Below are positions 1 to 7,579 of a stretch of DNA of 15,011 bases, piece after piece. Origin of the DNA: JBJXGF01 sp046153015 (lineage in GTDB: Bacteria; Actinomycetota; Acidimicrobiia; Acidimicrobiales; CAIXPF01). The first letter of the stretch is position 1, and each line of letters opens with the position of its first letter. The translations under genes were made by a program, and so were the position numbers. The stretch covers positions 1-15,011 of the forward strand of contig JBJXGF010000104.1 in assembly GCA_046153015.1 (NCBI GenBank), in the 5' to 3' direction. Under the pieces are notes generated by a model. The model was given only the letters and a program-made list of their open reading frames with translations. It had not been told where the DNA came from and made no database searches.

Positions 1-673
1 CGGGCGGCGGCGGACCCACCGGCGGCGCGTTGGGCGGCGCGCCGCGCGCGCTCGACGCGCCGGCCGGGGCGACCGCGTCGAGGGCGTCCTTGGCGGATCG
101 CGCCCTGACCAGCTTCACCACGCCGACCACGAACACGACCACGCCGACGCCGCCGAAGACCAGCAGGAGCAGGATCGCGCCGAGCACCGCCCGGGCGGCC
201 TGACGGCCGAAGCCCTCGCCGACCGCGAAACGGCTGCCTGGCGCCAAGCCCGCGCCGGGCGTCGCCTCGAACTGGTACACCCCCTCGGCGGGGATGCTGA
301 TCGTGGCGACCGCAGCGCCGTCGAACCCGCTGCGGGTGTAGGTCTCCTCCGAGTCATAGGGCGCGAGCGGCAGCGGCGGGCCGCCCCCCGCCGGGGTGAC
401 GCGCACCGAAGCCGCCACGGCCTCGAAGCCGGGGGCCGGCGCCCGCGCGGCCGCCTGGGTCGGCGCCTCGTAGTAGACCGTGAACCCGCCCGAGCGGGGA
501 AAGCTCACCGGGTGAGCGGGAGCGGCGACCCCGGTGCGAGGCCAGTTCTTGATCCGGTCCGAGGCCTGGCGGACGCCGACGAAGGCGACGACCGCGAAGA
601 GCAGCAGGCCGACCAGCCCGAGGCCGGCGCCCAGCCCGACCAGCGACTTGCCCGAGCGCGGCTTGCCGCTCAC
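1..673 (-). CDS. Two-span membrane protein of unknown function, 3' end cut by window edge
   Basis: I do not recognise this family. The reading frame opens at a GTG (671-673) that overlaps the TGA of the upstream dapC gene as GTGA, and it stays open to the left edge, giving 224 visible residues. A short basic N-terminus (VSGKPRSGKS) leads into a hydrophobic helix at residues 12-34. A roughly 120-residue, Gly/Ala/Pro-rich stretch with beta-like segments follows, probably outside the membrane. A second hydrophobic helix lies at about 163-187, followed by a basic stop-transfer segment (KLVRARSAK) and a Pro/Ala-rich tail (GAPPNAPPVGPPPP). There is no Cys lipobox and no catalytic motif I can identify. 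The 4-base overlap implies co-translation with dapC, but the product gives no clear link to lysine synthesis. The frame and overlap make it a real gene; the function is unknown. Confidence 0.72.
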   Translation of the reverse strand, partial: MSGKPRSGKSLVGLGAGLGLVGLLLFAVVAFVGVRQASDRIKNWPRTGVAAPAHPVSFPRSGGFTVYYEAPTQAAARAPAPGFEAVAASVRVTPAGGGPPLPLAPYDSEETYTRSGFDGAAVATISIPAEGVYQFEATPGAGLAPGSRFAVGEGFGRQAARAVLGAILLLLVFGGVGVVVFVVGVVKLVRARSAKDALDAVAPAGASSARGAPPNAPPVGPPPP

Positions 674-1797
674 GAGCTGACCCGCCGGGCGACGAGCTCG
701 AACTGCTCGTCGGGGGCGACGACGGCGATGCGGACCCGGTCGGCGCCGGCGGCGCCGTAGAACTCCCCGGGGCTGACCAGCACGCCGGCCTCCACGGCGA
801 GACGCTCGGTGAACGCCCAGGCGTCGCCGTCGGGAGCGGGGGCCCAGAGGTAGAACCCGCCGCCGGGGAGCTCCGCGTCGACGCCCATCCGAGCCAGCAC
901 GTTGCGCATCAGCTCCAGCCGGCGCAGGTAGCGGCCGCGCTGCTCCTCGACGTGGGCGTCGTCGGCGAGCGCGACCGCCCCGGCGGCCTGCACGGGGCCG
1001 GGGACCATCATGCCGACGTGCTTGCGGACCTCGCGGAGGTAGTCCACCAGCTCGGCATCGCCCGCGTAGAAGCCGACTCGCGCGCCGGCCAGGTTGGAGC
1101 GCTTCGACAACGAGTGCACGGCGACCACGCCCTGCGTCCCGTGGGCGAGGATCGTGCGCCGCGGCCCCTGCCAGGTGAACTCCACGTAGCACTCGTCGCT
1201 GAAGACCGGCACGCCGTGAGCGCGGCCCCACGCTGCGGCGGCGCCGAGGTCGTCCAGACCGCCGGCCGGGTTGCCGGGCGTGTTGACCCACAGGCACAGG
1301 GCCCGTTCGGCGTCGGCCGGGTCGATCGCGGCGAGGTCGATCCGCCACGCGTCGTCGACGGGCACCGGCACGGCCCGGCAGCGGGCGAGGACGGCGCCCA
1401 TCTCGTAGGTGGGGTAGCTGATCGCGGGGTACAGCACCGTGTCACGCCCCGGGCTGCGCAGCTTGAGCCACGCCGGCAGCGTGCCCACGAACTCCTTGGT
1501 GCCGACGCAGGCGGCGACGTCGCCCGGGCTGACCTCGACCCCGAGGCGGCGCTGCATCCAGGCGGCCGCGGCGCTGCGCAGCTCGAGGCTGCCGATCGAG
1601 GGCGGGTAGCCGCGCTCCTGGTTCGACGCGCCGAGCGCGCTCACGACCGCCGCCGGCGGCGGGTCGCAGGGCGTGCCGATCGACAGGTCGACGCAGCCGC
1701 CCTCGTGCTTCTCCGCCAACGGCTTGAGCTCGTCGAGCCGGTCGTACGGGTACGGCGGGGGGACGAATCCGGCGGGGTCGGCGCCCGGTGAGGTCAT
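670..1797 (-). CDS. dapC: Succinyldiaminopimelate transaminase DapC (class I/II PLP aminotransferase)
   Basis: This PLP enzyme should transaminate N-succinyl-2-amino-6-oxopimelate with glutamate in the succinylase branch of diaminopimelate/lysine synthesis. The protein is 375 residues, the usual size for the actinobacterial DapC family. Fold-type I marks are VDLSIGTP (36-43), NTPGNPAG (172-179), SDECYVEF (200-207, Asp201 for the pyridine nitrogen) and HSLSKRSNLAG (228-238), with Lys232 the expected Schiff-base lysine. The text KRSNLAG, RKHVGMMVPGPVQAA and SPGEFYG closely matches what I remember of actinobacterial DapC. ATG at 1797 is chosen because it lies 4 bases after the hflX stop; the frame is open further upstream but would run into hflX. 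No Shine-Dalgarno sequence is visible, so translation may be coupled. Having dapF three genes upstream in the same cluster supports the pathway. A related aminotransferase with another substrate remains possible. Confidence 0.83.
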   Translation of the reverse strand: MTSPGADPAGFVPPPYPYDRLDELKPLAEKHEGGCVDLSIGTPCDPPPAAVVSALGASNQERGYPPSIGSLELRSAAAAWMQRRLGVEVSPGDVAACVGTKEFVGTLPAWLKLRSPGRDTVLYPAISYPTYEMGAVLARCRAVPVPVDDAWRIDLAAIDPADAERALCLWVNTPGNPAGGLDDLGAAAAWGRAHGVPVFSDECYVEFTWQGPRRTILAHGTQGVVAVHSLSKRSNLAGARVGFYAGDAELVDYLREVRKHVGMMVPGPVQAAGAVALADDAHVEEQRGRYLRRLELMRNVLARMGVDAELPGGGFYLWAPAPDGDAWAFTERLAVEAGVLVSPGEFYGAAGADRVRIAVVAPDEQFELVARRVSS

Positions 1798-1801
1798 GGC
1801 G

Positions 1802-3169
1802 CTATTCGAGCACGAACTCGCGAAGCCGGGCACGGCCGGCGTCGTCGAGGCGGACCCGCAGGGCGAGGCCGCCCTCTCTCGCCTCCTCGGTCAGCACCTC
1901 GCCTTCGCGGTGGGCCACCGCCAGCGCGTCGCCGCGGTCGTACGGGATCAGGAGCTGCACCGCACCGATGCGCGAGCGCAGCCGGTCGGACAACGCGTGC
2001 AGCAGCGCGTCGACGCCGTCGCCGGTGCGGGCCGAGATCGCTGCCGAGCCCGGGTGCTGCGCCACGAGCTCCGCCGCCGAGCCGGGCGCGGCGATGCGGT
2101 CGATCTTGTTGAAGACGAGCAGCTCGGGAATCTGCTCGGCGCCGATCTCGGTGAGCACCGTGCGCACCGCCGCCATGTTGGCCGCCGGGTCCGGCGCCGA
2201 CGCGTCGACCAGGTGGAGCAGGAGGTCGGCGTCGACCACCACGTCGAGCGTGGTCTTGAACGCCTCCACGAGCTGGTGGGGGAGCTTGTGCACGAAGCCG
2301 ACCGTGTCGGAGAGGAGGACGGTCTCCCCGCCGGGCAGCGAAAGGCGACGGGTGGTGGCGTCGAGCGTGGCGAAGAGCCGGTCCTCCACGAGCACGCCGG
2401 CCTCGGTGAGCCGGTTGAGCAGGGTCGACTTGCCGGCGTTGGTGTAGCCCACGATCGCCACCTGCGCGAACCGGGCCCGCTGGCGGGCCTTCTGCTGGTT
2501 GGCCCGGTGCCGGCGGATCTCGCGCAGATCCTCCTCGAGCTTGTGGATGCGCCGCACCGCCCGGCGGCGGTCGATCTCGAGCTGGGTCTCGCCCGGACCT
2601 CGGCGGGCGCCGCCGAGGCCGCCCGCCTGCTGGGAGAGCGCCAAACCCCGGCCCCGGCGGCGGGGCAGGTGGTAGCGGAGCTGCGCCAGCTCGACCTGGG
2701 CCTTGCCCTCCTGGCTCGAGGCGTTCTGGGCGAAGATGTCGAGGATCACCGAGGTGCGGTCGATGGCGCTGCGGCCCAGCAGCTTGGTGAGGTTGATCTG
2801 CTGCGCGGGGCTCAGCTCGTCGTCGAAGACGACGGTGTCGGCGTCGACCTCCTCGGAGATCTGACGGATCTCCTCCGCCTTGCCCTTGCCCACGAAGGTG
2901 GCCGGGTCGGGCGCGGTGCGGCGCTGCATCACCCGGGCGACGGCGTCGGCCCCGGCGGTGTCGACAAGCAGAGCCAGCTCGTCGAGCGAGGCTTCGGTCT
3001 CCTCGGCGGTGCGCGGCGGCTGGGTGACGCCGACCAGCACGATCTTCTCCCGGAACGTGCGCTCGATGAAGCCGCCCTGCGCGTCGCCGCCCAGGTCGCC
3101 GAACGCGCCGCGGTGCGTCTCGCCGGCTTCGTCGCGCCCGCTGCGGGTGCGCCCAGTTCGTTCAGACAA
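1802..3169 (-). CDS. hflX: Ribosome-associated GTPase HflX
   Basis: HflX is a GTPase that binds the 50S subunit and splits stalled or stressed ribosomes. The inferred protein is 455 residues. The N-terminal HflX domain (about 40-190) contains VGKGKAEEI (93-101) and DDELSPAQQINL (116-127). The linker signature RGPGETQLEIDRR is at 190-202. The G domain has G1 GYTNAGKST (241-249), G3 DTVGF (288-292), G4 NKID (354-357) and G5-like SAR (379-381), with a small C-terminal domain after that. I chose TTG at 3169 as the start. It has GAGG six bases upstream (3176-3179) and overlaps the dapF stop by 8 bases. The frame runs open further upstream, but that stretch lies in dapF and does not look like HflX. 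All G motifs look intact. Confidence 0.93.
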   Translation of the reverse strand: MSERTGRTRSGRDEAGETHRGAFGDLGGDAQGGFIERTFREKIVLVGVTQPPRTAEETEASLDELALLVDTAGADAVARVMQRRTAPDPATFVGKGKAEEIRQISEEVDADTVVFDDELSPAQQINLTKLLGRSAIDRTSVILDIFAQNASSQEGKAQVELAQLRYHLPRRRGRGLALSQQAGGLGGARRGPGETQLEIDRRRAVRRIHKLEEDLREIRRHRANQQKARQRARFAQVAIVGYTNAGKSTLLNRLTEAGVLVEDRLFATLDATTRRLSLPGGETVLLSDTVGFVHKLPHQLVEAFKTTLDVVVDADLLLHLVDASAPDPAANMAAVRTVLTEIGAEQIPELLVFNKIDRIAAPGSAAELVAQHPGSAAISARTGDGVDALLHALSDRLRSRIGAVQLLIPYDRGDALAVAHREGEVLTEEAREGGLALRVRLDDAGRARLREFVLE

Positions 3170-3950
3170 GCTCGACCTCGATATCGGCGATATGGACGGC
3201 CGGACCGACCAAGGTGATCGTGCGGCCAAGAACCACCCGGGCCTCGCCTCCGGGCATGCGCACCAGCACCTCCGGGCCGACGAGCCCCCAGCCATGAGCG
3301 AGGTGGGCGGCGGCGCAGGCGCCGGTGCCGCAGGCCTCGGTGGCGCCGACGCCGCGCTCCCAGACCCGCAGATCGAGAGTATCGGAGCGACCGGGCGCGG
3401 GCGCGATGAATTCCACGTTGACGCCGCGCCGGAAATGGGACTCGAGCGCCGCGCCCCGCTCGGCGAGGGCCACCGCGGCCGGGTCGTCCACCAGCACCAC
3501 GAGGTGGGGGTTGCCGAGGTCGGCGAGCCCGCTGCGCAGCCCGCTCGGCAGCGGCCGGTCGGGCGCGGGGCCGGGCCCGGGGGCGCCCATGTCGACCGAG
3601 ACCTCGACGCTGCTCGGATCCCCGCCAGGGGCCACCTCCACTCGACGGTCGCCGGCGTCGGTCTCGATGAGGAGCGGCCCCGCCTTCAGGCCGCGGGCCG
3701 CAGCGAGGGCCTGGGCGAGGCAGCGGATCCCGTTGCCGCTCATCTCGGCGCGGCTGCCGTCGGCGTTGTAGAGCACCATCGCCGCGTCGCCGCCGCGCTC
3801 GGGCGGCGAGGCCACGATCAGCCCGTCGGCGCCGATGCCGCGCCGGCGGTCGCAGAGCCGCTTGGCCGCCGCGGCCTCGAGCGGTTCGCCGCCGAGCGCG
3901 ACGAGGAAATCGTTGCCAAGGCCGTGATGCTTGCTCAGACGGAGGCGCAC
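3162..3950 (-). CDS. dapF: Diaminopimelate epimerase DapF
   Basis: DapF converts LL- to meso-diaminopimelate without a cofactor, supplying lysine and the peptidoglycan cross-linking residue. The 262-residue product shows the N-terminal KHHGLGNDF motif (7-15) and both catalytic cysteines: Cys77 in MSGNGIRC (70-77) and Cys207 in EACGTGAC (205-212). RGVNVEF (175-181) and GNPHLVV (146-152) are further family motifs. A Gly/Pro-rich insert (GAPGPGPAPDRP, 122-133) sits between the two halves of the fold. The start is GTG at 3948-3950, with GGGAG four bases upstream, and it overlaps the end of miaA by 16 bases. The gene's own stop overlaps the TTG start of hflX. The close packing suggests co-transcription with miaA and hflX. 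Confidence 0.95.
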   Translation of the reverse strand: MRLRLSKHHGLGNDFLVALGGEPLEAAAAKRLCDRRRGIGADGLIVASPPERGGDAAMVLYNADGSRAEMSGNGIRCLAQALAAARGLKAGPLLIETDAGDRRVEVAPGGDPSSVEVSVDMGAPGPGPAPDRPLPSGLRSGLADLGNPHLVVLVDDPAAVALAERGAALESHFRRGVNVEFIAPAPGRSDTLDLRVWERGVGATEACGTGACAAAHLAHGWGLVGPEVLVRMPGGEARVVLGRTITLVGPAVHIADIEVELV

Positions 3951-4849
3951 AGCGCTCCCAGCAGCTCGTCGAGAACGTCCAGCGGGTCCTGCCCGGCGTC
4001 GAGCCAGCGGATGCGGGGGTCGCGGCGCAGCCAGCGCTCCTGGCGACGGGCGAAACGGCGCGTGCGGGCGCTCGCCAGCTCGACCGCCTCCTCCAGCGAG
4101 CAGCGCCGTTCGAGATGGGCGAGCAGCTCCTTGTAGCCGAGAGCCTGGGCGGCGGTGCGGGACAGCCCGCCGGGCGCGGCGGCCAGGCGCTCGACCTCGC
4201 CGAGGAACCCCTCGGCGAGCTGCGCCTGGTAGCGGGCGGCGATGCGCTGGTCGATCACCGCCCGGGGCAGGCGGACCCCGAGCAGGCGCACCGGGGTCGG
4301 TGGGTACTGGTCGAGCCCGGGGCCGAACGAGGAGAACGGGCGCCCCGCGCCGAGCGTGACCTCGAGGGCGCGGATCACCCGGCGGCGGTTGGCCGGGTTC
4401 ATCTTGGCCGCGGCGGCCGGGTCGAGCCGGCTGAGGCGGGCGTGGAGCTCGGCGGTGTCGGCCACCCCGGCCAGCTCGGCCGCCACGTCGGGGAAGCGGG
4501 GCGGGATGTCGAGCGGGTCGATCAGCGCCCGGAGGTAGAGGCCGGTGCCTCCGACCAGCAGGGCGCGGACGCCGCGCGCCGAGATGTCGGCCAGCGCGGC
4601 CCGCCCGGCGTCGCGGAAGCGGGTGACCGAGAACTCCTCGCCCGGGTCGGCCAGATCGAGCAGGTGGTGGGGCACCTCGGCGCGCTCGGCCGCGGTGGGC
4701 TTGGCCGCGCCGATGTCCATGCCTCGGTACACCTGCATCGAGTCGACCGAGACCAGCTCGAGGCGGCCGAGCCGGCGAGCCGCGGCCATGGCCAGCGCCG
4801 ACTTGCCGGAGGCGGTGACCCCGACGAGGGCGACGGGCGCGGCGCTCAG
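3935..4849 (-). CDS. miaA: tRNA dimethylallyltransferase MiaA, apparent CTG start
   Basis: MiaA adds a dimethylallyl group to N6 of A37 in tRNAs reading UNN codons, the substrate later thiomethylated by MiaB, which is encoded just upstream. The P-loop GVTASGKS is at residues 10-17. SVDSMQVYRGMDIGAAKP (34-51) contains the conserved Asp, HHLLDL is at 61-66, LLVGGTGLYLRAL (97-109) is the family signature, and QALGYKE (235-241) and ARTRRFARRQ (261-270) lie toward the C-terminus. No ATG, GTG or TTG occurs between the P-loop and a point well inside miaB. The best start is CTG at 4847-4849, which overlaps the miaB TGA as CTGA and has GGTGG seven bases upstream. This gives 304 residues, the usual family length. 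Identity is very secure; the exact start is inferred. Confidence 0.93.
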   Translation of the reverse strand: MSAAPVALVGVTASGKSALAMAAARRLGRLELVSVDSMQVYRGMDIGAAKPTAAERAEVPHHLLDLADPGEEFSVTRFRDAGRAALADISARGVRALLVGGTGLYLRALIDPLDIPPRFPDVAAELAGVADTAELHARLSRLDPAAAAKMNPANRRRVIRALEVTLGAGRPFSSFGPGLDQYPPTPVRLLGVRLPRAVIDQRIAARYQAQLAEGFLGEVERLAAAPGGLSRTAAQALGYKELLAHLERRCSLEEAVELASARTRRFARRQERWLRRDPRIRWLDAGQDPLDVLDELLGALCASV

Positions 4850-6327
4850 ATCGAGGCCACCGGGATGCGGGTGCGGCGCCGGGGCTGCTCGAGGATCTCG
4901 ACCAGCTCGCCCCGCAGGTGGTGAGCGCCGGCCTCGGTGACCTCGACCAGCACGAACGCGCCCGGGCGCAGCGGGGCCGGCGGGGTGAAGTGCACCAGCT
5001 TGTTCTGCCGGGTGCGGCCGGAGGTGACCGACGCGTCGCGCTTGTTCGGGCCCTCGACCACGACCTCCTCGGTGCGCCCTATCCGAGCACGGTGCGTGCG
5101 CAGCGCTGAGCGCTCCACCACCGCCTTCAGCCGATCGAAGCGCTCCTGGGCGACCGAGCGCGGCACGAACCGCTCGACCTGCTCGGCGGCCTCGGTGCCG
5201 GCGCGGGGCGAGAAGATGAACGTGTATGCCGAGTCGTACCCGGCGGCGGCGGCGACCTCGAGCGTGGACTCGAAATCGGCGTCGGTCTCGCCTGGGAAGC
5301 CGACGATCAGGTCGGTGGACACGGCCAGGTCCGCCACCGCCGCCCGCGCCGCGGCAAGGCGCTCGAGGTACCGCTCGGCGGTGTAGCCGCGGTGCATGGC
5401 GACGAGCACGCGGTTGGAGCCGGCCTGCAGCGGCAGGTGGAGGTGCTCGCAGACCTCGCTGGCCTCGGCCATCGCCGCGATGGTCTCGGCCCGCAAGTCC
5501 TTCGGGTGTGGGCTGGTAAAGCGCACGCGGCGGATGCCGGGCACGGCGGCGACGGCGCGGAGCAGGTCGGCGAAGAGCGGCCGGGCCCGGCGGCCCTGCC
5601 CGGCCCAACCCGGCCCGGTCAGATGGGCGTCGAGCGGCGAGGGCTCGACCGCCCGCAGCCGAGTGGTGAGGTCGCGCCCGTAGCTGTTCACGTTCTGGCC
5701 GAGCAGGGTGACCTCGACCACGCCCTGCGCGGCCAGACGCTCTGCCTCCGCGACCACCTCAGAGAACGGGCGGCTGATCTCGCGGCCGCGCACCGAGGGC
5801 ACGATGCAGAACGCGCACGAGTTGTCGCAGCCCACCTGCACGGTGAGCCACGCCGCCCAGCCGAGCTCGCGCCGCGCCGGGAGCGCCGAGGCGAACGCAG
5901 CGCCCTCGCCCGCCTCGTCGAGCGGGTCATCGGCTGCCTCGTCCCAGATCTCGAGCACCGGTCCGCCGGCCAGACGCGCCTGGCCCAGCAGCTCCACCAC
6001 GCGGTGCACGTTGTGCGTGCCGAAGACCACGTCGACGTGGCCGGCGCGCTGCTGGATGAGCTGACGGTCCTTCTGGGCCAGGCAGCCGGCGACCGCGATC
6101 TGGACCTCCGGCCGGGCCGCCTTCAGCGCCTTGAGATGACCGAGCTGGCCGTAGAGCTTGTTGTCGGCGTTCTCTCGGATGCAGCACGTGTTGAGCAGGA
6201 CGACGTCGGCATCTTCGAGCCGATCGGCGGCCACCATGCCGTCGGCTTCGAGCAGACCGGCGAGGCGCTCCGAGTCGTGCTCGTTCATCTGGCACCCGTA
6301 GGTGCGCACGAAGTACCGCTTGGCCAT
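4846..6327 (-). CDS. miaB: tRNA-2-methylthio-N6-dimethylallyladenosine synthase MiaB
   Basis: MiaB is a radical-SAM methylthiotransferase that converts i6A37 to ms2i6A37 in tRNA, following MiaA. The product has 493 residues. The N-terminal UPF0004 domain holds the three auxiliary-cluster cysteines Cys12 (TYGCQMNEHDSE), Cys48 (LLNTCCIRE) and Cys82 (VAGCLAQ). The radical-SAM CxxxCxxC is CDNSCAFC (167-174), followed by PSVRGREISR. LGQNVNSYG is at 209-217 and STDLIVGFPGETDADF at 337-352, with a C-terminal TRAM domain from about 415. An insert of about 25-30 residues (219-248) separates LGQNVNSYG from LFADLLRAV; I associate similar inserts with deep-branching actinobacteria. ATG 6327 fits the family N-terminus. 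It lacks a Shine-Dalgarno sequence but has TATCGT eight bases upstream, so the mRNA may be leaderless. Confidence 0.96.
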   Translation of the reverse strand: MAKRYFVRTYGCQMNEHDSERLAGLLEADGMVAADRLEDADVVLLNTCCIRENADNKLYGQLGHLKALKAARPEVQIAVAGCLAQKDRQLIQQRAGHVDVVFGTHNVHRVVELLGQARLAGGPVLEIWDEAADDPLDEAGEGAAFASALPARRELGWAAWLTVQVGCDNSCAFCIVPSVRGREISRPFSEVVAEAERLAAQGVVEVTLLGQNVNSYGRDLTTRLRAVEPSPLDAHLTGPGWAGQGRRARPLFADLLRAVAAVPGIRRVRFTSPHPKDLRAETIAAMAEASEVCEHLHLPLQAGSNRVLVAMHRGYTAERYLERLAAARAAVADLAVSTDLIVGFPGETDADFESTLEVAAAAGYDSAYTFIFSPRAGTEAAEQVERFVPRSVAQERFDRLKAVVERSALRTHRARIGRTEEVVVEGPNKRDASVTSGRTRQNKLVHFTPPAPLRPGAFVLVEVTEAGAHHLRGELVEILEQPRRRTRIPVASI

Positions 6328-6335
6328 CGCCGACC

Positions 6336-6341
6336 ACGATA
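6336..6341 (-). promoter_or_regulatory. Possible -10 box (TATCGT) for a leaderless miaB transcript
   Basis: TATCGT fits the actinobacterial TANNNT -10 pattern and ends 8 bases before the miaB ATG. No ribosome binding site is present between it and the ATG. No good -35 is visible 16-18 bases upstream. A transcript starting at or next to the ATG would be leaderless, a common arrangement in Actinomycetota. It would give the miaB-dapC cluster a promoter separate from recA. The motif is short, so this is suggestive only. Confidence 0.3.
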
Positions 6342-6344
6342 CTT

Positions 6345-6388
6345 GCGGGCGGCGCCGGCCCCGTGAGGTTCCGCCGGACGCCGCCCGC
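6345..6388 (-). terminator. Strong GC hairpin between recA and miaB, possible terminator
   Basis: The arms GCGGGCGGCG (6345-6354) and CGCCGCCCGC (6379-6388) are perfect 10-base complements. A further CCGG/CCGG pairing (6355-6358 with 6374-6377) lies behind a one-base bulge. The hairpin lies 12 bases downstream of the recA stop and 18 bases before the miaB start. There is no T-run on either strand, so it is not a classical intrinsic terminator. It could be a U-less terminator of the kind proposed for GC-rich actinobacteria, or an RNA-processing or stability element. Confidence 0.45.
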
Positions 6389-6399
6389 CGCACGGCCTG

Positions 6400-7455
6400 T
6401 TAGTCGTCGAGCGAGATCGGCTCGTCGTCCGCCTCGGTCATGGCTGCGGCGTCGTCGGCGCCGATGCCGACCTGTTCGCGAATGCGCTCCGAGATCTCCA
6501 CCATCACCTCGGGGTTCTCGGCCAGGAACAGCTTGGCGTTCTCCCGGCCCTGCCCCAGCTGCTCCCCGTCATAGGTGTACCAAGCGCCCGACTTCTTCAC
6601 GAGGCCGAGATCGACCCCGACGTCGAGCAGCGAGCCTTCGCGGCTGATGCCCTTGCCGTACATGATGTCGAACTCGGCCTGACGGAACGGCGGGGCGCAC
6701 TTGTTCTTCACCACCTTGACCCGCGTGCGGTTGCCGACGACTTCGACGCCGTCCTTGATCGACTCGATACGCCGGATGTCGAGCCGGACCGAGGAGTAGA
6801 ACTTGAGCGCCCGGCCGCCGGGGGTGGTCTCGGGCGAGCCGAACATCACGCCGATCTTCTCCCGCAGCTGGTTGATGAAGATGCAGATCGTGTTCGACTT
6901 GTTGAGGTTGGCGGTGAGCTTGCGCAGCGCCTGGGACATGAGGCGGGCCTGCAGGCCCACGTGGGTGTCCCCCATGTCTCCCTCGATCTCGGCCTTGGGC
7001 GTGAGCGCGGCCACCGAATCGATCACCACCACGTCGATCGCGCCGGAGCGGACCAGCATGTCGGCGATCTCCAGCGCCTGCTCGCCGGTGTCGGGCTGGG
7101 AGATCAGGAGCTGATCGATGTCGACCCCGATGGCCTTGGCGTAGATCGGGTCCATGGCGTGCTCGGCGTCGATATACGCGCAGACGCCGCCGTTGCGCTG
7201 CGCCTCGGCCACCACGTGGGTGGCGAGGGTGGACTTGCCGGAGGACTCGGGGCCGTAGATCTCGGTGACCCGGCCGCGAGGCAGCCCGCCGATGCCGAGG
7301 GCGATGTCGAGCGACAGGGCGCCGGTGGAGATGACATCGATCGCCATGGAGGTCTTCTCCCCCATGCGCATGACCGACCCCTTGCCGAACTGCTTCTCGA
7401 TCTGGCCGAGCGCCATCTCGAGCGCCTTCTCACGGTTCTGCTCACGCTCCTGCAC
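6400..7455 (-). CDS. recA: Recombinase RecA
   Basis: RecA forms filaments on single-stranded DNA, drives homologous recombination and triggers LexA self-cleavage in the SOS response. The product is 351 residues, a normal length, with no intein interrupting it. The N-terminal segment with GKGSVMRMGE is at 25-33. Walker A GPESSGKST is at 68-76, Walker B VVVIDSVAAL at 142-151, the L2 DNA-binding loop at about 195-222 (NQLREKIGVMFGSPETTPGG then RALKFYSS), and the acidic C-tail is EADDEPISLDD. GTG 7455 is chosen because the family N-terminus starts there and AAAGGGA (7462-7468) lies six bases upstream. The longer in-frame extension is untranslated leader. Regulation appears to use a LexA-controlled promoter and perhaps a second damage promoter. 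No recX follows; the next gene is miaB. Confidence 0.98.
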   Translation of the reverse strand: MQEREQNREKALEMALGQIEKQFGKGSVMRMGEKTSMAIDVISTGALSLDIALGIGGLPRGRVTEIYGPESSGKSTLATHVVAEAQRNGGVCAYIDAEHAMDPIYAKAIGVDIDQLLISQPDTGEQALEIADMLVRSGAIDVVVIDSVAALTPKAEIEGDMGDTHVGLQARLMSQALRKLTANLNKSNTICIFINQLREKIGVMFGSPETTPGGRALKFYSSVRLDIRRIESIKDGVEVVGNRTRVKVVKNKCAPPFRQAEFDIMYGKGISREGSLLDVGVDLGLVKKSGAWYTYDGEQLGQGRENAKLFLAENPEVMVEISERIREQVGIGADDAAAMTEADDEPISLDD

Positions 7456-7474
7456 GATGGTTCCCTTTCTGCTG

Positions 7475-7497
7475 GCGGGCCCGGGGGAGGGGCCCGC
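7475..7497 (-). other. Perfect hairpin in the recA leader beside the ribosome binding site
   Basis: GCGGGCCC (7475-7482) and GGGCCCGC (7490-7497) form an 8-bp all-GC stem with a 7-base loop. On the recA transcript it ends about 5 bases before the AGAAAGGGA ribosome binding region. No T-run follows, so it does not look like a terminator. It may affect translation initiation or mRNA stability. Confidence 0.5.
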
Positions 7498-7556
7498 TCC
7501 TGGTGCGGTGAGGTCGGCTGGCGGCGTTGGCGGCGGCCGGGCCGGCGATGAGTGAG

Positions 7557-7579
7557 AACGTACGGGTGAGGTGTGACAA
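7557..7579 (-). promoter_or_regulatory. Possible PafBC/RecA-NDp-type damage promoter of recA
   Basis: Read on the minus strand, TTGTCACAC (7571-7579) is followed by exactly 8 bases and then TACGTT (7557-7562). The mycobacterial LexA-independent DNA-damage promoter is TTGTCRGTG-N8-TANNNT. The first six positions, the N8 spacing and TANNNT all fit; the final GTG of the upstream element does not. A start near 7550 would leave a leader of about 95 bases before the recA GTG. It lies between the LexA-controlled promoter and the gene, the order I recall for the two Mycobacterium tuberculosis recA promoters. Confidence 0.38.

Noticed and set aside
952..1791. Long plus-strand open frame opposite dapC
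   Set aside because: Its residues are Arg/Gly/Val-rich with no recognisable motif, and it lies antisense to a gene with intact catalytic motifs. At this GC content stop codons are rare in all frames.
1673..3217. 514-residue plus-strand open frame opposite hflX
   Set aside because: The opposite strand encodes a complete HflX with all G motifs. This frame shows no domain and is explained by composition.
3561..3583. Four G-runs in dapF resembling a G-quadruplex motif
   Set aside because: The loops are made of C and GC, so ordinary C-G hairpins would compete, and such runs are frequent at this GC content.
6400..7455. Possible intein in recA, as in Mycobacterium tuberculosis
   Set aside because: The RecA sequence is continuous at 351 residues with no insertion.
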